A stretch of 64,000 nt of DNA from Planctomycetota bacterium (GTDB lineage Bacteria > Planctomycetota > UBA1135 > GCA-002686595): positions 372,001 to 436,000 of the forward strand of contig JADJNY010000001.1 in the NCBI GenBank assembly GCA_016714045.1. The letters are read 5' to 3'. The number at the start of each line of letters is the position of its first letter. Position 1 is the stretch's first letter. Shown in pieces: positions 9,001 to 19,045 of the stretch. A model generated the notes under the pieces. It was not told the origin of the DNA and searched no databases. It saw only the letters and a list, made by a program, of their open reading frames with translations. The translations under genes were made by a program, and so were the position numbers.

Positions 9001-9832
9001 CTTCGACGTGGACGTCCGCGCGCGGGAGCGTGCTGCCGTCGAGGCTGAAGCTCGCTGTGAGGTCGAGCCCGAGCACTCCGCGCGGATCCCACGGCACGAG
9101 CGCGTCGAGCGTCGTGCCCTTCGGGATCGACGTCGTCGACAGCGGGACGCCCGCGGCCGACGCGACGACGTCGAAGGCCTTCGCGCCGGACGGACGGCCG
9201 CGCAGCGTGATCACGCCGCTCTCGCCGCGCTGCGACAACGGCGCGAGGTAGGGGAGCAAGCGGCCGTCGAGCTGGGCGCCGTGTTCGGGGTCGAGCGCGA
9301 GGTCGAGGTCGACGCGTCCGATTGGGAGGAGGCCCCACGCCGCGGTCTCCCAGTCGACGCCGAGGTCGCGCACCGTGATCTCCGGGCCCGGCGGCGCGGG
9401 CGCGCGCGACCCGCCCGCGGGCGGCTCGACGGGTGAGAGGCCGCTCGAGAAGCCCTCGAGCGCCGTGAGCAGCGCCGGCGCGATCCGCACGTGCCCGCCC
9501 GTGGCGTCGACGCGCGCGACGCGCAGTCCGTGCTCGCGCGTGAACGCGAACTCGACGCGCACGCGTCGCACGAGCGCGAGCTCGCCCTCCGCGCCGAGCT
9601 CGAGCCCTTCGAGCTCCAGCGCCGGGTGCAGCCACGAGAAGCGCACGTCCTCGACGCGCAGATCGGCGCCGAGCGTGCCCGCGTCCTTTCGCAGCGCGTC
9701 GAGGACGAGCGAGCGGAGCACGCCCGTGCGCTCCGCGGCGAAGAGCGCGAGCGCGCCGAGCAGGACGAACCAGCCGAGCGCGAGCGCGAGGCCCAAGAGG
9801 AGGCGCGCGGTGAGGCGCAGCAGGGCCCGCAC
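6092..9832 (-). CDS. AsmA/TamB-like giant protein, inner-membrane anchored
   Basis: 1246 residues from a GTG at 9832, chosen because GGAAGGAG lies upstream at good spacing, the start is 5 nt after the alr stop, and residue 5 onwards forms a strong membrane anchor (LTARLLLGLALALGWFVLLGALALFA). The rest is a long, beta-rich, low-complexity chain with the rhythm of AsmA-like/DUF3971 proteins: LRVEDVRFSWLHPALELEGLELG near the N-terminus and, near the C-terminus, LQLAGKGTLDFDGTLDYALDVQLSE, a hallmark of AsmA C-terminal domains. These bridge-like proteins span the periplasm and are linked to lipid transport to the outer membrane and envelope integrity. The gene sits between alr and manC in a cell-envelope run. 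Function here is inferred from family only. Confidence 0.8.
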   Translation of the reverse strand: MRALLRLTARLLLGLALALGWFVLLGALALFAAERTGVLRSLVLDALRKDAGTLGADLRVEDVRFSWLHPALELEGLELGAEGELALVRRVRVEFAFTREHGLRVARVDATGGHVRIAPALLTALEGFSSGLSPVEPPAGGSRAPAPPGPEITVRDLGVDWETAAWGLLPIGRVDLDLALDPEHGAQLDGRLLPYLAPLSQRGESGVITLRGRPSGAKAFDVVASAAGVPLSTTSIPKGTTLDALVPWDPRGVLGLDLTASFSLDGSTLPRADVHVEVGDASLRVPGSDTTIGSGLFAVEARYAPASEAELGAPGAWTGHARALGSWNDTRVDAWGVVGPDAGDGRAARAWIACDALPVEGGLPALLAAAGPARETFDSFEPRGRARVRASIDVPGPWNAAELAWDAARVALVAEFDGRAGLTYHGWPNLPGGRSDQGFPLPLTSVRGAAAFALDPRALRRFRIGLFGLSAEHPSGPIRANGVIEAHAADAPPTLPGHGYGEIELALETPKLAVDAVLERALNGLSGPVPPASTWRPFAPHGGELGVRLRLCRKVDMPWLATDLEVDLRGLGLRWTDLPLPVDGVQGTLRFVSDGKVQSGLSVAGSAKLETARALELALRVELDPTAPDSEHTRDLDELEAIAVAVQRLPLVGQDTKELGARIPEIAEALALAGPRGFVDATYERTRSRAGGRYLTRAEIAPAAGAPVELQLKQFPMRTSDVRGRVLVGLEQDAAGNAGRAHATISPIVGRWTGDVQVAFTASFPENLVRVAGAGIDPASPSLRGSIAQLLGGDAGTEPDISGIGLAGRVDFQGEIRLPEKPEDRAHSRFDLHLREDTFKSGENFVLEGLRGRVVLEDEELSGERLTARLADTPIELSTVQFRTTDDGFVFDADLAARQVPINRRHLAPFSDPKTIDALLDELKWTGTLDLRDGHVTLTGRSATDARLAFRGTVVPSEMSIVLGLPLVVKTAEARIEELVIEGGHMRTRARVRGLSGQVAGRALDQAEMLVTYFEPRLSIEDMTGKFAGGELRPLGNDSDRGGTLFSIDLTEPYPFQLALDLRDVKVEELLQGLFVSNVANKGRLRCRLRLTGDEKDLLRMRGSGSVVLTDSYLWSVPVIRSLLETVRLGNTVTFDSMATNLDIQDGKITMRDIRVASAALQLAGKGTLDFDGTLDYALDVQLSEIENLQWLLRFVSWVTDNIVSVSIQGDLDRPAIRAHWFGLFGRRDGYRALPLPGYAPLPPRF

Positions 9833-9837
9833 GGGGA

Positions 9838-11127
9838 TCAGCTCCTTCCGTGCGGGAAATCCGGGTCGAGCTCGCTCGGATCGAACTCCGCGGGCGCGCG
9901 CTCGGCGTGGAACGCGTTCCCACCGCCGTCGTGCGCCGTCGAGGTCGAGCGCGGCAGCCGGGGCGGCCACGCGCCGAACGGCGCGATCTGGCTCGGCAGC
10001 ACGAGCGTCTCGCCGCCGACGTAGCGGCGCTGCACGCGCTTGCCGACCGAGCACGTGATCTCGTACGAGATCGTTCCGACCTTCGCGGCGATCTCCTCGA
10101 CGGAGATCGTCTCGTTCCCTTGCGTGCCGATCAGCGTCACTTCGTCGCCGACGTGCACGTTCGGGATGTGGCCGACGTCGACGGTGATGTAGTCCATCGA
10201 CACGCGGCCGACGATGCGCGCGCGGTGTCCGCGCACGAGCACCGCGCCGTGGTTCGAGAGCCGCCACGGGACGCCGTCGTTGTAGCCGACGGGCAAGGTC
10301 GCGATGCGCGTCGCGTGCGCCGCGCTCCAGGTCGAGTTGTAGCCGACCGGCGTGCCCTGCGGGACGTCCTTCAAGAACACGATTTGCGTCTTGAGCGAGA
10401 GGATCGGCCGCAGGTCGCCCGCGCCCGGCAGATCCGCGGGGAGGATCCCGTACGCGCTGATCCCGGGGCGGACCGTGTCGTAGCGCGGGCGCAGGCCGGT
10501 GAAGAGCGACGCGGAGTTCGCCATGTGGATCCAGCCGCCGAGGAGGCGCTCTTCGCGCGCTTTGCGGAGGACCTCTTCGAACACGCGCGCTTGCTCCGCG
10601 GTGCTCGCGGCGAAGGCGCCTTCGCCGGCGCTGACGTGCGTCATGACGCCGGCGAGCTCCAGGTGCGACGAGCGGCGGATCTCGCGCAGGAGGTCGACCG
10701 CGCGTGAGGGGAGGACGCCGAGGCGGCCGAGGCCCGTGTCGATCTTGAGGTGCACCTTCGCGCGGACGCCGAGGCGGCGCGCGAGCTCCTGCAGCATGGC
10801 GCGGCGCTCGCCGGAGTGGAGCGCGATGTGGACGTCGCTGCGCAGCGCGTCGACGGCTTCGTCGTCGACGATCGTGCCGAGGACGAGGATCGGGACGCGG
10901 ACGCCGGCGGAGCGGAGCTCGAGCGCCTCGGCCGAGGTGCTGACGCCGAGCGCCGCGATGCCGCAGCGCACGGCGTGGCTCGCGATCGCGACGGCGCCGT
11001 GGCCGTAGGCGTCGGCCTTGACGACGAGGACGATGCGCGTGCCTGGGCCGGCCTTGTGCCGGATGACGCCGAGGTTGTGCGTCAACGCATCGAGGTCGAT
11101 GTCGGCCCAGGCTCGGTAGGCGGTCAC
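9838..11127 (-). CDS. alr: Alanine racemase
   Basis: 429 residues from a GTG at 11127 (VTAYRAWADIDLDALTHNLGVI is the standard family opening). The enzyme interconverts L- and D-alanine with PLP for peptidoglycan. VLVVKADAYGHGA contains the PLP-binding lysine, HLKIDTGLGRLG and HMANSASLF are conserved barrel segments, and RIVGRVSMDYITVDVG carries the second catalytic tyrosine of the C-terminal domain. About 50 residues after the usual end (PRLPRSTSTAHDGGGNAF to the C-terminus) are an acidic, unstructured-looking tail not seen in typical 360-380-residue enzymes. The frame stays open upstream into tsaB, but those residues have no family similarity. The AsmA-like gene starts 5 nt after the stop, which suggests translational coupling. 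Confidence 0.93.
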   Translation of the reverse strand: MTAYRAWADIDLDALTHNLGVIRHKAGPGTRIVLVVKADAYGHGAVAIASHAVRCGIAALGVSTSAEALELRSAGVRVPILVLGTIVDDEAVDALRSDVHIALHSGERRAMLQELARRLGVRAKVHLKIDTGLGRLGVLPSRAVDLLREIRRSSHLELAGVMTHVSAGEGAFAASTAEQARVFEEVLRKAREERLLGGWIHMANSASLFTGLRPRYDTVRPGISAYGILPADLPGAGDLRPILSLKTQIVFLKDVPQGTPVGYNSTWSAAHATRIATLPVGYNDGVPWRLSNHGAVLVRGHRARIVGRVSMDYITVDVGHIPNVHVGDEVTLIGTQGNETISVEEIAAKVGTISYEITCSVGKRVQRRYVGGETLVLPSQIAPFGAWPPRLPRSTSTAHDGGGNAFHAERAPAEFDPSELDPDFPHGRS

Positions 11128-11273
11128 GGGTGCGAGGATGCCATCGCGCGGAGGTCGATCCAAGCTTCGAGCGGCGCTCCGGACGCGATCGCTGCCCACT
11201 CGCGACGACGGTCCGCGCACGGGAGCGTGCTGCGTCCCGAACGCACGGCGAACGCGCGCGTGACGCGCGGCCT

Positions 11274-11954
11274 TCAGCGCTTGCGCTGAGTCGCGGCGAA
11301 CGGACGCAGGTAGAGCGGCTCGAGCGCGTCGGGCGGCGTGGGACCGCGCTCGGCGAGGCGCAGGAGGCCGAGCTCGAGCAGGGCGCTCGCCGACGGCACG
11401 GCGTCGGCGACGAGGCGCGCGCGCGCGGCGGGGTCGAGTTGGGCCGCGTCCGCGACGGTTGCGTCGCCGAAGATCGGCAGGTCCGGGGGCAGGCGCGGCG
11501 CGAGCGCGTCGGGGCGGAGCACGCAAGGCGGCTCGACGGCCTCGACTCCGGTCGGCGTGCGGCGGTAGCGCGCGAAGTAGAGCTCATTCGAGCGCGCGTC
11601 GAGCAGGTAGACGGCCTCGCGACCCGGCGCGACGCGCTCGAAAACGAGCGTCTCGCCCGAGGGCACGCCGACGAGCGCCGCGCCGCTGCCGCGCGCGAGC
11701 CCGAGCGCCGTCGCGATCCCGACGCGCAGGCCCGTGTAGCTGCCGGGGCCGGTGCCGACGATCACGGTCGCGATCGAGCTCGGGCGGGCGCCGAGCTCCT
11801 GGAAGAGCGCTTCGAGGCGCGGGAAGAGGTCGGACGCGTGCGCGCGCGAGGACTCGAGGCGCGCGGAGGCGGTGCGGCCGTCGTGACGGACCGCGACGGA
11901 GGCCGCGCGGTGGGAGGTTTCGAGGGCGACGACGGTCACGGGGTGGACGACCAT
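11274..11954 (-). CDS. tsaB: tRNA threonylcarbamoyladenosine biosynthesis protein TsaB
   Basis: 226 residues. TsaB partners TsaD, TsaE and TsaC to put t6A on A37 of ANN-decoding tRNAs; it is an ASKHA-fold scaffold without full catalytic residues. Family signatures: VVALETSHRAASVAV at the N-terminus (usually LaiDTS), TVIVGTGPGSYTGLRVGIATALGLA (the GPGSFTGLR motif), and VYLLDARSNELYFARY (DARxxEvY). The length is normal. It heads the group alr, AsmA-like, manC, ruvX, with 146 nt to alr. Cytoplasmic. Confidence 0.93.
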   Translation of the reverse strand: MVVHPVTVVALETSHRAASVAVRHDGRTASARLESSRAHASDLFPRLEALFQELGARPSSIATVIVGTGPGSYTGLRVGIATALGLARGSGAALVGVPSGETLVFERVAPGREAVYLLDARSNELYFARYRRTPTGVEAVEPPCVLRPDALAPRLPPDLPIFGDATVADAAQLDPAARARLVADAVPSASALLELGLLRLAERGPTPPDALEPLYLRPFAATQRKR

Positions 11955-12090
11955 AGAGCTCTCGCGTCGATGCGGCCAGCCCTCGCGATCTTGCAGGCCT
12001 CCGAGGCGACGCGCACTCCGACTTGATCGATGGGAATGGTCTCGATCCGACCGAAGGTGCGGCAGGTCGCCGCGCTGAGCGCACCAAACT

Positions 12091-12816
12091 CTACTTTGGA
12101 TCGTGATTCGGATCCGGCGGATAGAAAGACGGGTCCGGGTACAGGGCCTTTCTCATTTCCTCACCCATGCGATAGGCCTTGGCGTCCACCCATCGCAGTT
12201 CGTCCTTGCGAGCAAAGAAGTCGGGGTGCTCGGCTTCCGTGATGTAGGAGGTGCGCGTGATGAAGCCACCACCAGAAATCGGGTCGTGTGTGGAAACCTG
12301 GTGGGTCCTGCCAAGCCCCTGCGGCCGAACCCCGGCCGGCTTCAGTTCTCCGCGTGCGCTCTTGTCATCTTCCTGATACGTCTCGTCGAATTTACCCGCG
12401 GTAATGCGAGCCTGGAGCATGACATTCAGCTCGTCATTGATCTTCTCTCGAAGTTGCTTGGCGACCTGCACGAGCTCTTGCCGGTTCAAGTGTCCATACT
12501 TCCCTTCGTAGTCAACCTCCCCACGATTGGGGAACGGGAGGAACTCGACCTCCTTCTTCGGTGGTGGCGGACTCGGCACGTTTCCTGATTCGTTCGTGGG
12601 TGGGGCCCCAGCGGTCGAGGCTCGTGCTCCGACCGCTGGGGCGTCGAGTCGATCGACGAGATCGGACGACGACTCTTGGTCTCGTGCCGGGAGACGACTT
12701 GCTGTCCGTTCTCCAATCTCAGGTCCAGGTCGATTGGGCAGCGAACGATCCCAAAGCCACCAAGCGGCCAAAGCCGCGATTGCAGCTGCCGGTGCCAGAA
12801 TCCGGACGTACTTCAT
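12091..12816 (-). CDS. Hypothetical membrane-anchored or exported protein
   Basis: 241 residues, family not recognised. The ATG at 12816 is preceded by TTGGAG at 8-nt spacing. Residues 4-22 (VRILAPAAAIAALAAWWLW) form one membrane segment or uncleaved signal, followed by a Pro/Ser-rich linker of about 70 residues, then a predicted soluble part with HLNRQELVQVAKQLREKINDELNVMLQARITAGKFDETY (helical) and a polar C-terminus that ends with PDPNHDPK. Base composition is visibly less G+C-rich than the neighbours. It lies 47 nt after the Cys-rich gene, so the two may be co-transcribed. No functional clue; periplasmic exposure is inferred. Confidence 0.65.
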   Translation of the reverse strand: MKYVRILAPAAAIAALAAWWLWDRSLPNRPGPEIGERTASRLPARDQESSSDLVDRLDAPAVGARASTAGAPPTNESGNVPSPPPPKKEVEFLPFPNRGEVDYEGKYGHLNRQELVQVAKQLREKINDELNVMLQARITAGKFDETYQEDDKSARGELKPAGVRPQGLGRTHQVSTHDPISGGGFITRTSYITEAEHPDFFARKDELRWVDAKAYRMGEEMRKALYPDPSFYPPDPNHDPK

Positions 12817-12863
12817 CGTCTACTCCAAGAGGCGCGCGAGTTCGTCGAGGGGCCGATTCGATC

Positions 12864-13265
12864 TCAAATCGGCTCGCAGCTTCCGCAGATGAGGACAACT
12901 CCGTAATTGTAGGTGCAGCCGAATCCAGGACAGCCAGTGCAAATCAGCTTCACGGTGTAGCGTTGTCCGCAGGGCAGGATCCCCGGCGCACTGACCGTGT
13001 CCGTGCCGCAGGTCAGCGAGCCCGTGGCCTCGCACGGAAGGCAATCAAGGCCATCGTCGATGTCAATTGTGTCCGTGATGGTGGCGCAAGAGCAGTAGTG
13101 GGTGTTGCACTTCTGGATCGCGCTGCGGAACCCGATGCACTTGTCGACGAGCACCGCCGGATCCGTCGAAACGGGAGCGCTAACCGTCGTGCTCAGGCGA
13201 GCGTCGAACAGGCTGGGAACGACTGCGGCGAAGAGGGCGGGAAGCAAGGGCAAGCAGGCTTGCAT
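12864..13265 (-). CDS. Small cysteine-rich exported protein
   Basis: 133 residues from the ATG at 13265, chosen because AAGGAG lies 8 nt upstream and a signal peptide (MQACLPLLPALFAAVVPSLFDA) starts there; an in-frame upstream start at 13313 would bury it. The mature part holds 13 cysteines, many in CXC or CXXC pairs (HYCSCA, CLPCEA, CTGCPGFGC, CGSC), which points to disulfides or metal binding outside the cytoplasm. I do not recognise the family. The gene is less G+C-rich than its surroundings. A TTGACA box and a 7-bp hairpin (13339-13357) lie upstream; the 241-residue protein gene follows. Confidence 0.65.
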   Translation of the reverse strand: MQACLPLLPALFAAVVPSLFDARLSTTVSAPVSTDPAVLVDKCIGFRSAIQKCNTHYCSCATITDTIDIDDGLDCLPCEATGSLTCGTDTVSAPGILPCGQRYTVKLICTGCPGFGCTYNYGVVLICGSCEPI

Positions 13266-13441
13266 GAGAAGCTCCTTGAGAAGAGACTCCTCCCGAAGAG
13301 CCAGTACTCCCACGACTGCACGAGAGCCAGTCGTTCCTCAACTCCGGACAGGAGTTGCGACCTGGAGTGCGAGTCCGGTAGGCGAGCCAGCCCCTGGGGG
13401 CTTGAGGCATTCAACCCGCCCGGGAAGGGCGGGACCTCCGC

Positions 13442-13470
13442 ACTTTCTCTCTCACTTTCTCGATTGTCAA
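13442..13470 (-). promoter_or_regulatory. Possible promoter of the Cys-rich gene pair
   Basis: On the minus strand a perfect TTGACA (13470-13465) is followed 17 nt later by a weak -10, GAAAGT. The spacer lies in an unusually A+T-rich, purine-biased tract that contains a direct repeat of GAGAAAGTG. About 180 nt separate it from the ATG at 13265. Confidence 0.3.
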
Positions 13471-13585
13471 GCCCCGAATCCCCCGAGAGCCGCTCGGTGC
13501 GCCCAATCTCGGACGCCCGTCAGACCTCAATGTGCAAATGGAGCGGCGTGGGTGGACAAGGCCATGCGCGGGCCGCCGTCCCGGT

Positions 13586-14945
13586 TCAGGCCGCCCCAAT
13601 CGCCGCCTGGATCAGGCTCGCGAGCTCCTGTGCCTGCTTCTTGATCCGCTCGAGGTCCGGGCCCTCGACCATCACGCGCGCCAAGGGCTCCGTGCCCGAG
13701 TAGCGCAGGAGCACGCGGCCGTCCTCGCCGAGCTCCTCCTCGAACTTCGTGCGCGCGGCGACGAGGCTCGGGATCGAACTCAGCGACGGCTGGCGCGAAA
13801 CCGGCACGTTGAGCAGCACCTGCGGGAACGCGCGGTACGCACCCGCGAGCTCGCTGAGCGGCTTCTTCGTCTCGCGCATCACGCGTAAGACGTGCAGCGC
13901 CGTCACGAGCCCGTCGCCGATCCAGTGGTTCTCGCCGCCGAACACGATGTGGCCCGATTGCTCACCACCGAGCCTCAGCTTCTCGCGCTTCAACGCCTCG
14001 ACGACGCGCCGGTCGCCGACGTCCGTCGTCACGATCCCGACGCCGACGTCGCGCAGCGCGCGGAAGAGTCCGCGGTTCGACATCACCGTCGCGACGATGC
14101 GCGGATCGGGGAGCTCCTTCTTGTGCGCCATCTGCCGCGCGCACACGGTCAGGATCCCGTCGCCGTTGACGAGCTCGCCCTTCTCGTCGACGAGGATGCA
14201 CCGGTCGCCGTCGCCGTCGAGTGCGATCCCGATCGCCGCACCCTGCGAACGCACTTCCTGCTGCAAGCGCGCCGGCTTCGTCGCGCCGCACTCGCGGTTG
14301 ATGTTGTCGCCGTCGGGCTCGGCGCAGATCGACACGATCTGCGCGCCGAGGCGCCCGAACACGCGCGGACCGACGCGCGATCCGCCGCCGTTCGCGCAGT
14401 CGAGCACGATGCGCACGCCGTCGAGCGGGAGCTTGTGCGCCACCTTGTCCAAGAGGTGCGCGAGGTAGTGGTTCTCGAGCTCGTGATCCGCCGGCGGCGG
14501 CGGCCCGTCGAGCTTCACGGACGGCGTCGCGCGGAGTTTCTCCTCGATCGCGAGCTCGACCTCGTCGGAGAGCTTGTCGCCTTCGCCCGAGAAGACCTTG
14601 ATGCCGTTGTCCTCGGCCCGGGTTGTGCGACGCCGTGATCATCGCGCCGATCTGGAAGCGCTCCAGCCTCGTCAGGAGCGCGAGCCCCGGCGTCGTGATC
14701 AGGCCGCAGCTCGTCACGTCGAAGCCGTGCGTCGAGAGGCCGCGCGCGAGCGCCGCTTCGAGCTCGGGCCCCGAGCGCCGCCCGTCGTGGCCGAGCAGCA
14801 CGCGGTGCTTCTTCTTCTTGTCGCCGTGCGGCACGAGGACGTCGCCGAGCGCGCAGCCGAGCGCCGTCACGGCGGGCACGGAGAGCCACCCGTCGCCCGC
14901 GCGGCCGCGGATGCCGTCCGTTCCGAAGATGCGTTCCGGTTTCAA
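13586..14945 (-). CDS. glmM: Phosphoglucosamine mutase, frame broken by one indel
   Basis: Converts glucosamine-6-phosphate to glucosamine-1-phosphate for UDP-GlcNAc. N-terminal RIFGTDGIRGRAG and the phosphoserine loop MITASHNP are read from 14945. After HNP (about 14622) the frame changes and the rest continues from SVKLDGPPPPADHELENHYL to the C-terminus, including the Mg-binding ALDGDGDRC, the sugar-binding GGEQSGHIVF and the phosphate-binding RYSGTEPLARVMVEG. Removing one G from AACCCGGGCC restores NPAEDNGIKVFSG, exactly the family sequence, so this is almost certainly a one-base error. Repaired length is about 452 residues, which is normal. It follows folP and ftsH, an order common in many bacteria. 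Confidence 0.92.
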
Positions 14946-15068
14946 GCCAAGCTCGTTGCGCGCACGTCGACGGCGCGGCGATTGTGCCCCTGGACGCGAC
15001 GGGGCAAGCGTGGAGCCCGACTTCAGCGCGGAGTCCGCGGCACGAGCGCGCTCGCGACGATTCGAGCC

Positions 15069-15989
15069 TTAGCTTCCTGCGGACGGCGCGAGCGCGCTCG
15101 CGACGAGCGCCGCCTGCTTCGCCGCGCGCACGTCGTGCACGCGCAGGATCGAAGCGCCGTTCACCACACCGATCGCGAGCGCCGCGAGTGAACCGCCGAG
15201 GCGCTCGTCCGCTGCGGAGCGTGCGCACCCCGCGGCCTCTTCGACGCCCGCGATGAATGACTTGCGCGACACGCCGAGCAGCACCGGGTAGCCGAGCTCC
15301 GTGAGCTCGCGCAGACGCCGCAGGAGCTCGAGGTTGTGCGCGAGCGTCTTCCCGAAGCCGATGCCGGGGTCGATCCAGAGCTTCGATCGCTCGACGCCCG
15401 CCGCGAGCGCCGCGTCGGCGCGCTCGCGCAGGAAGGCGCGCACCTCGGACACGACGTCGTCGTAGCGCGGGTCCGACTGCATGTCGCGCGGCGTGCCGAG
15501 CATGTGCATCAAGGCGTAGCCCGCCTTCGCGCGCGCCGCGACGGCGAGGATGCGCGGCTCGGCCCGGCCCGCGCTGACGTCGTTCACGATCGACGCGCCG
15601 GCCGCGAGCGCTTCCTCGGCGACGCGCGCCTTCGTCGTGTCGACGCTGATCGGCACGCGGGCGCGCAGGGCGAGCGCCCGGACGACGGGCAGGACGCGTG
15701 CGAGCTCCTCTGCTTCGCCGACGGGCTCCGAACCCGGGCGCGTCGACTCGCCGCCGACGTCGAGCACGTCCGCGCCGTCCGCGACGAGCGCGAGCCCGTG
15801 CTCGACCGCGCGCTCGGGATCGGAGTACACGCCGCCGTCGGAGAAGCTGTCGGGCGTCACGTTGACGACGCCCATCACGAGCGGCGATCGCGGAGCCGTG
15901 GCGCGCTCCCCGGCCTCCGTCCCGGGTCCCGTTCGCGCTGCGTCCGCGCCGGAACGTCCGGAGGCCGGACCCTGCGACCGTTCGGTCAT
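15069..15989 (-). CDS. folP: Dihydropteroate synthase
   Basis: 306 residues. Condenses p-aminobenzoate with dihydropterin pyrophosphate in folate synthesis. Signatures: LVMGVVNVTPDSFSDGG (pterin/PPi loop), DVLDVGGESTRPGS, ISVDTTKARVAEEAL, IVNDVSAG, LMHMLGTPRDMQ, WIDPGIGFGKTLAHNLELL, VLLGVSRKSFI and RVHDVRAAKQA. The first ~35 residues (Gly/Ala/Thr-rich) precede the usual start; a later start is possible, but no better ribosome site was seen. It lies between ftsH (42 nt upstream) and glmM (123 nt downstream). Cytoplasmic. Confidence 0.95.
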   Translation of the reverse strand: MTERSQGPASGRSGADAARTGPGTEAGERATAPRSPLVMGVVNVTPDSFSDGGVYSDPERAVEHGLALVADGADVLDVGGESTRPGSEPVGEAEELARVLPVVRALALRARVPISVDTTKARVAEEALAAGASIVNDVSAGRAEPRILAVAARAKAGYALMHMLGTPRDMQSDPRYDDVVSEVRAFLRERADAALAAGVERSKLWIDPGIGFGKTLAHNLELLRRLRELTELGYPVLLGVSRKSFIAGVEEAAGCARSAADERLGGSLAALAIGVVNGASILRVHDVRAAKQAALVASALAPSAGS

Positions 15990-16031
15990 CGGCTCCGGCC
16001 TCCGTGTCTCATCGCGCGCTCCTCGCGCGCG

Positions 16032-18380
<2,349 letters not shown>

Positions 18381-18499
18381 GGATGCTCTTCTATCGGCCC
18401 TCGGTGGGGATGCCTGCACGGGGAGTCGGCCCCCCTCACCAGGATAGGGAGCGGAGGAGGCCTCCTGGAACCCGCGCGCCTCGAAATCGGGCCGGATCC

Positions 18500-18958
18500 C
18501 TAATGCACGGGTGCGAACAGGTCCAGCACGAGCTCCTCGGCGACATGGCGGAGCGCGCGCTCGCGAGCGACCCGTTCGTGCTCGCCGGTGGGTTCGAGGA
18601 CGAACCCGACCCACGTGTTCGCCCGGACCGGCCCGCGGGAGGGCTCCTTCTGGCCGCGCAGGTAGAGGGCCGCCTCGACCTCGAGGAAGAGGCCCGTCTC
18701 GAGCAGCTCGTTCTGCGGGCTGCGGATGCCGCTGCGCCGGTGGTACTGGCGGATCGTGCCCTGGATGACGGTGCTCGCGCGGTCGATCCGGTCGATCGGG
18801 GCGTCGCAGAGGTTTTGGAGCGCGCGGGCGAGCTCGGGCTGGAAGTCGCGCTCGACGTCGCGCTCCAGCGTGTCGTTTCCGAAGAACGCGACCCCGATCG
18901 ACTCGATGCCCGACTTCTTGACCGCGAGGCCGGTTCCGTACCCGCAGCTCCCGAGCAC
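18500..18958 (-). CDS. LptE-like outer-membrane lipoprotein (N-terminus probably frameshifted)
   Basis: 152 residues from a GTG at 18958, but that start lies inside the signal peptide: upstream in the same frame come RPLALLAL and then the lipobox LGSC, with a stop just before. A ribosome site (GGAGG) and GTG codons about 40 nt further up are one frame off, so one indel near 18985 is likely and the true start is close to 19000. The mature part IESIGVAFFGNDTLERDVERDFQPELARAL has the pattern (vpxFxNxTxe...rdvt..l...l) of LptE/LPS-assembly lipoproteins, which plug LptD and help insert LPS. Placing it next to a BamD-like lipoprotein supports an envelope role. Moderately sure of family. Confidence 0.65.
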   Translation of the reverse strand: MLGSCGYGTGLAVKKSGIESIGVAFFGNDTLERDVERDFQPELARALQNLCDAPIDRIDRASTVIQGTIRQYHRRSGIRSPQNELLETGLFLEVEAALYLRGQKEPSRGPVRANTWVGFVLEPTGEHERVARERALRHVAEELVLDLFAPVH

Positions 18959-19045
18959 GAGCGCGAGCAGAGCGAGCGGGCGCGCCGCGCGGCCTCACGC
19001 GCACCTCCAACGGGCGCCGCGGCCTCGACGGCCAGGCGGGCGGGA

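Noticed and set aside
5705..9436. Very long open frame on the plus strand (over 1200 codons) opposite the AsmA-like gene, and similar ones at 32824-36462 (minus) and 46152-50770 (plus, the part before the real sulfatase-fold gene)
   Set aside because: They are Arg/Glu/Asp-rich or Arg/Ser-rich with no family motifs, a consequence of G+C-rich third positions on the other strand or in another frame. The opposite or overlapping frame carries clear domains.
9833..11587. Possible fusion of alanine racemase or TsaB region to the AsmA-like protein in one frame
   Set aside because: The frame is open upstream of 9832 but that part is a shadow of alr and tsaB; the membrane anchor, ribosome site and GTG at 9832 mark the real start.
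13415..13433. CCCGCCC/GGGCGGG hairpin as terminator of glmM
   Set aside because: The stem is only 7 bp, no U-run follows on the minus strand and it lies over 150 nt past the glmM stop, so evidence is too thin.
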